Assembly (NCBI GenBank): GCA_013361975.1
Contig: JABFXB010000527.1
Location: 1-16,391 of the forward strand
From: Dermatophilaceae bacterium
Lineage (GTDB): Bacteria; Actinomycetota; Actinomycetes; Actinomycetales; Dermatophilaceae
Length of the DNA: 16,391 nucleotides
Reading direction: 5' to 3'
Shown here: positions 14,216 to 16,391 of the stretch, in pieces
How the letters are laid out: the number at the start of each line of letters is the position of its first letter
How positions within the stretch are numbered: position 1 is the stretch's first letter
Made by a program: the position numbers and the translations under genes
Notes under the pieces: generated by a model
The model's database searches: none
What the model was told of the DNA's origin: nothing
Seen by the model: only the letters and a program-made list of their open reading frames with translations

Positions 14216-15217
14216 ATGAGTCCTGCGTCTGCCTCGGCAGAGAAGACCGAACGGCTGCTCAACCTCATCCTCGCGCTCAAGTCGGCGCGACGACCGGTCT
14301 CGAAGCAGAAGATCCGCGAGTCGCTGCCCGCGTACGCCGCGGCCACCTCCGACGAGGCGTTCGACCGCATGTTCGAGCGTGACAAGGACGAGCTGCGCGA
14401 GATGGGCATCCCGATCTCGACGACCGTCATCGACGTGCTCTTCGACGACGAGGTCGGCTACCGCATCGACTCCGGCGAGACGACGCTGCCGGCCATCAGC
14501 TTCGAGCCCGACGAGGTCGCGGCACTGGCCCTCGCCGCCCGGGCGTGGTCGACGGCGAGCATCTCCGGCGCCGCCTCGGCCGGCCTGCGCAAGCTGCGCC
14601 TCTCCGGGGTCGAGATCGACGAGTCGGTCGCTGCCGGCGCCGAGCCGCGCATCCGCACCAAGGAGCCGGCCTTCGAGGCGGTGCACGCGGCCGTGTCGGC
14701 CCTCCAGCCGATCACCTTCGACTACCGCAAGAACGACGGCGAGGTGTCCACGCGGCACGTGCAGCCGTGGGCGTTGAAGAACTGGCACGGGCGCTGGTAC
14801 CTCACGGCCTTCGACCTCGACCGCGGTGACGAGCGGGCGTTCCGCCTGAGTCGGTTCGAGGGCCCCGTGAAGCGCAAGGGGCGCGCGGGGTCGTATGTCG
14901 TCCCGTCCGACCACGTGCCCGAGGTGGCCCTCGAGGCCCAGCCCCCCGAGCCCGTCGGCACGGCGGTCGTCCGGGTCCGTCACGGACGCGGCCACACGCT
15001 GCGGCGCAACGCCGTGCGAACCACCGAGCTCGACGAGCGCTGGGCCGAGATCGAGGTGCCCTACCAGCGGGGCACGACCGAGCGCGACGTCGTCGCGCTC
15101 GGCACCCACGCCGTGGCCGTGGCACCGCCCGAGCTGGTCGCGGGTGTGCGCTCGGCGCTGCAGGCCGTGGCCGACGCGCACGACCACGGCGACAGACAGG
15201 GGGTCACGCATGAGTGA
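14216..15217 (+). CDS. pafB: WYL-domain transcriptional regulator PafB
   Basis: A 333-aa DNA-binding regulator. The N-terminus EKTERLLNLILALKSARRPVSKQKIRESL (9-37) is a winged helix-turn-helix, followed by FDRMFERDKDELREMGIPI, a typical linker helix. The WYL core is complete: PITFDYRKNDGEVSTRHVQPW and NWHGRWYLTAFDLDRGDERAFRLSRF, with WYL at 194-196. WYL domains are proposed to sense nucleic-acid ligands. With PafC it forms, in mycobacteria, an activator of the RecA/LexA-independent DNA damage response. The start is decided by AGGAAGG 5 nt upstream. Its stop overlaps pafC by 8 bp. Unlike in mycobacteria, where pafA directly precedes pafB, here two FKBP genes and DUF3866 intervene and pafB has its own promoter. 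Confidence 0.95.
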   Translation: MSPASASAEKTERLLNLILALKSARRPVSKQKIRESLPAYAAATSDEAFDRMFERDKDELREMGIPISTTVIDVLFDDEVGYRIDSGETTLPAISFEPDEVAALALAARAWSTASISGAASAGLRKLRLSGVEIDESVAAGAEPRIRTKEPAFEAVHAAVSALQPITFDYRKNDGEVSTRHVQPWALKNWHGRWYLTAFDLDRGDERAFRLSRFEGPVKRKGRAGSYVVPSDHVPEVALEAQPPEPVGTAVVRVRHGRGHTLRRNAVRTTELDERWAEIEVPYQRGTTERDVVALGTHAVAVAPPELVAGVRSALQAVADAHDHGDRQGVTHE

Positions 15218-16223
15218 CACGAGACGCCCGGCCCCGCGCCGTGCGCCCGAGACCGCGACCCAGCGACTGGGGCGGCTGCTCGACATGGTGCCCTGGCTGC
15301 TCCAGCACCGGGGGGTGCCGATCGCCGACGCCGCGCGCGAGTTCGGTGTCACCGAGGAGCAGGTGGTCGAGGACCTCGAGCTGCTCTTCGTGTGCGGCAC
15401 ACCCGGCTACGGGCACGCCGAGCTCATCGACGCGCAGTGGGACAGCGGGCACATCTACCTCGACAACGCCGACGACATCGCCGCGCCGATGCGCCTGTCA
15501 CGCGACGAGGCCGTGACCCTCACCGCCGGCCTGCAGGCGCTCGGGTCGACCCTCGTCGGCTCCGACGTCGCCGAGCGCACGCTGCAGAAGATCCGTGACG
15601 CCGCGGGAAGCGCGGTCGCCGCGCCGACGGGTCGCATCGACCTCGACCTCGACGACGGCAGCCAGCACCCGGCCATGGCACCCCTCAAGGACGCGTTCTC
15701 GCGCGGCCGCCGCGTCCACCTGCGCTACTACGTGGCGACGCGTGACGAGTCGACCGAGCGCGACGTCGACATCATGCGCATCCTCAACCTCGACTCGCAG
15801 TGGTACGTCGAGGGCTACTGCCACCGGGCGAAGGACGTGCGGCTGTTCCGGCTCGACCGCATCGAGGACGTGGCGGTGCTCGACGTCGACGGCACGCCGC
15901 CGGCCGGTGCCACGCCGCGTGACCTCGACGACGTCTTCGTGCCCGGCGAGAACGACCACACGGTCGTGCTCGACGCCAGCCGCTGGGCCGCGTGGATCGC
16001 CGACTACTACCCGAACGAGGGCGTCGAACGGCGCCGCGACGGCTCGCTGCGGGTCACGCTCAAGGTCGCCGACCCGGCGCTCGTGCGCCGCCTCGTGCTG
16101 CGGCTCGGGGGAGAGGTCCGCGTCGTCGAGCCGCGTGAGCTGGCCGACGCGGTCGCCGACGAGGCCCGTTCGGCGCTCGCCGCCTACCACCCTGTCCACG
16201 AAGTGGGCGCTGCCGGTCCCTGA
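15210..16223 (+). CDS. pafC: WYL-domain transcriptional regulator PafC
   Basis: A 337-aa partner of PafB. The N-terminus TQRLGRLLDMVPWLLQHRGVPIADAAREFGVTEEQVVEDLELLFVCG (17-63) is a helix-turn-helix. The WYL core reads DSQWYVEGYCHRAKDVRLFRLDRIEDV with WYV at 198-200 in place of WYL, a variant seen in PafC-type proteins. LDLDDGSQHP and RRVHLRYYVATRDESTERDVDIMRI complete the domain, and a WCX-like C-terminal part follows (~245-330). It is expected to act as a heterodimer with PafB on damage-response promoters. ATG 15210 lies inside the pafB 3' end, with AGGGGG (15198-15203) 6 nt upstream and an 8-bp overlap, so the pair is co-translated. tatA follows after 110 bp. Confidence 0.95.
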   Translation: MSDTRRPAPRRAPETATQRLGRLLDMVPWLLQHRGVPIADAAREFGVTEEQVVEDLELLFVCGTPGYGHAELIDAQWDSGHIYLDNADDIAAPMRLSRDEAVTLTAGLQALGSTLVGSDVAERTLQKIRDAAGSAVAAPTGRIDLDLDDGSQHPAMAPLKDAFSRGRRVHLRYYVATRDESTERDVDIMRILNLDSQWYVEGYCHRAKDVRLFRLDRIEDVAVLDVDGTPPAGATPRDLDDVFVPGENDHTVVLDASRWAAWIADYYPNEGVERRRDGSLRVTLKVADPALVRRLVLRLGGEVRVVEPRELADAVADEARSALAAYHPVHEVGAAGP

Positions 16224-16257
16224 GGCCATCCCACGGGTGGCGTTCACTCCGCGCACG

Positions 16258-16263
16258 TATGCT
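16258..16263 (+). promoter_or_regulatory. Candidate -10 element of tatA
   Basis: TATGCT (TANNNT) predicts a start near 16270 and a leader of ~64 nt. The leader would begin with a perfect 6-bp hairpin, TGCAGC (16271-16276) with GCTGCA (16283-16288), and end with GAGGAG (16319-16324) 9 nt before ATG 16334. No clear -35 is present. Confidence 0.45.
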
Positions 16264-16333
16264 GGACACCTGCAGCACCGAGGCTGCACCTGTCGGTCCG
16301 CACGGGGCCGGCTTTCGACGAGGAGACATCACC

Positions 16334-16391
16334 ATGCCCAACCTGGGTGCCCCCGAACTCATCATCATCGCGGTCGTGCTCATCGCCCTGT
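16334..16391 (+). CDS. tatA: Sec-independent translocase subunit TatA (3' end beyond window)
   Basis: The first 19 residues, MPNLGAPELIIIAVVLIAL, match the N-terminus of actinobacterial TatA/TatE: short polar start, conserved Glu before the single transmembrane helix, then the hydrophobic core. TatA forms the twin-arginine export pore. GAGGAG at 16319-16324 supports the start. The pafB-pafC-tatA order is the common actinobacterial one, usually followed by tatC, which would be outside the window. Confidence 0.9.
   Translation, partial: MPNLGAPELIIIAVVLIAL

Noticed and set aside
13616..15400. 594-codon minus-strand frame across DUF3866 and opposite pafB
   Set aside because: Runs out of frame through the DUF3866 gene and antisense to pafB, both well supported; low-complexity Arg/Gly translation.
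5040..16333. PafBC-type damage promoter (RecA-NDp motif, TTGTCRGTG-N8-TANNNT)
   Set aside because: I checked upstream of each TANNNT box reported here and found no good match to the left half. Partial matches (for example GTGTCGGTG near 465, CTGTCGGAC near 10034) lack a -10 at the right spacing.
1..16391. tRNA, rRNA, CRISPR array, insertion sequence, prophage or riboswitch
   Set aside because: No cloverleaf with a CCA end, no regularly spaced repeats, no transposase or integrase frame and no terminal inverted repeats seen on either strand by eye.

Overview
High-GC actinobacterial chromosome segment, most probably from the order Micrococcales. An Intrasporangiaceae-like member is my best guess from gene style; I cannot confirm it without a search. 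The evidence is strong GC bias at third codon positions, GTG starts, 4-bp ATGA/GTGA gene overlaps, TANNNT-type -10 elements without clear -35 boxes, and above all a nearly complete Pup-proteasome locus. All genes look intact and native. I see no IS element, phage gene, tRNA, rRNA or CRISPR array.

Layout. (a) 1-2296, minus strand: an apparent three-gene operon of an HSL-type alpha/beta hydrolase, a divergent ribose-phosphate pyrophosphokinase paralogue and a DUF3054 membrane protein cut by the window edge, joined by 4-bp overlaps. (b) 2425-5019, plus: a large membrane protein with an N-terminal membrane block, a kinase-like domain lacking its catalytic motifs, and a C-terminal flippase-like (LPG_synthase_TM/YbhN) domain. 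(c) 5088-8575, plus: dop, then pup-prcB-prcA, closed by a very strong terminator at 8693-8733. (d) 8752-9915, minus: a FilP/DivIVA-like coiled-coil protein that interrupts the Pup cluster. (e) 10083-13037, plus: pafA, a tandem-FKBP lipoprotein and a single-domain FKBP. (f) 13003-14139, minus: a DUF3866 protein whose 3' end overlaps the FKBP gene. (g) 14216-16391, plus: pafB and pafC, which overlap, then the start of tatA.

How the genes work together. Pup ends in Gln. Dop deamidates it to Glu (and also removes Pup from substrates), and PafA ligates it to substrate lysines. The PrcA/PrcB 20S core degrades tagged proteins after a ring ATPase (Mpa/ARC) unfolds them. That ATPase gene is not in this window. 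PafB/PafC are WYL-domain transcription factors known in mycobacteria as a heterodimeric activator of the LexA-independent DNA damage response. The FKBP isomerases and tatA are regular neighbours in actinobacteria.

The points most worth a second look: (1) TANNNT -10 boxes exactly 6 nt before the ATG of dop, pafA and DUF3866, predicting leaderless mRNAs, while pup and pafB have Shine-Dalgarno leaders; (2) an identical 11-nt promoter block at dop and pup; (3) the pseudokinase-flippase fusion; (4) a PRPP-synthase paralogue with two acidic active-site positions changed to Ala; (5) back-to-back DUF3866/pafB promoters that should exclude each other; (6) a 10-mer, GTATGCCGTC, found four times in 16 kb. 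I do not see a wholly new multi-gene system. The core is a known one with unusual neighbours and regulation.
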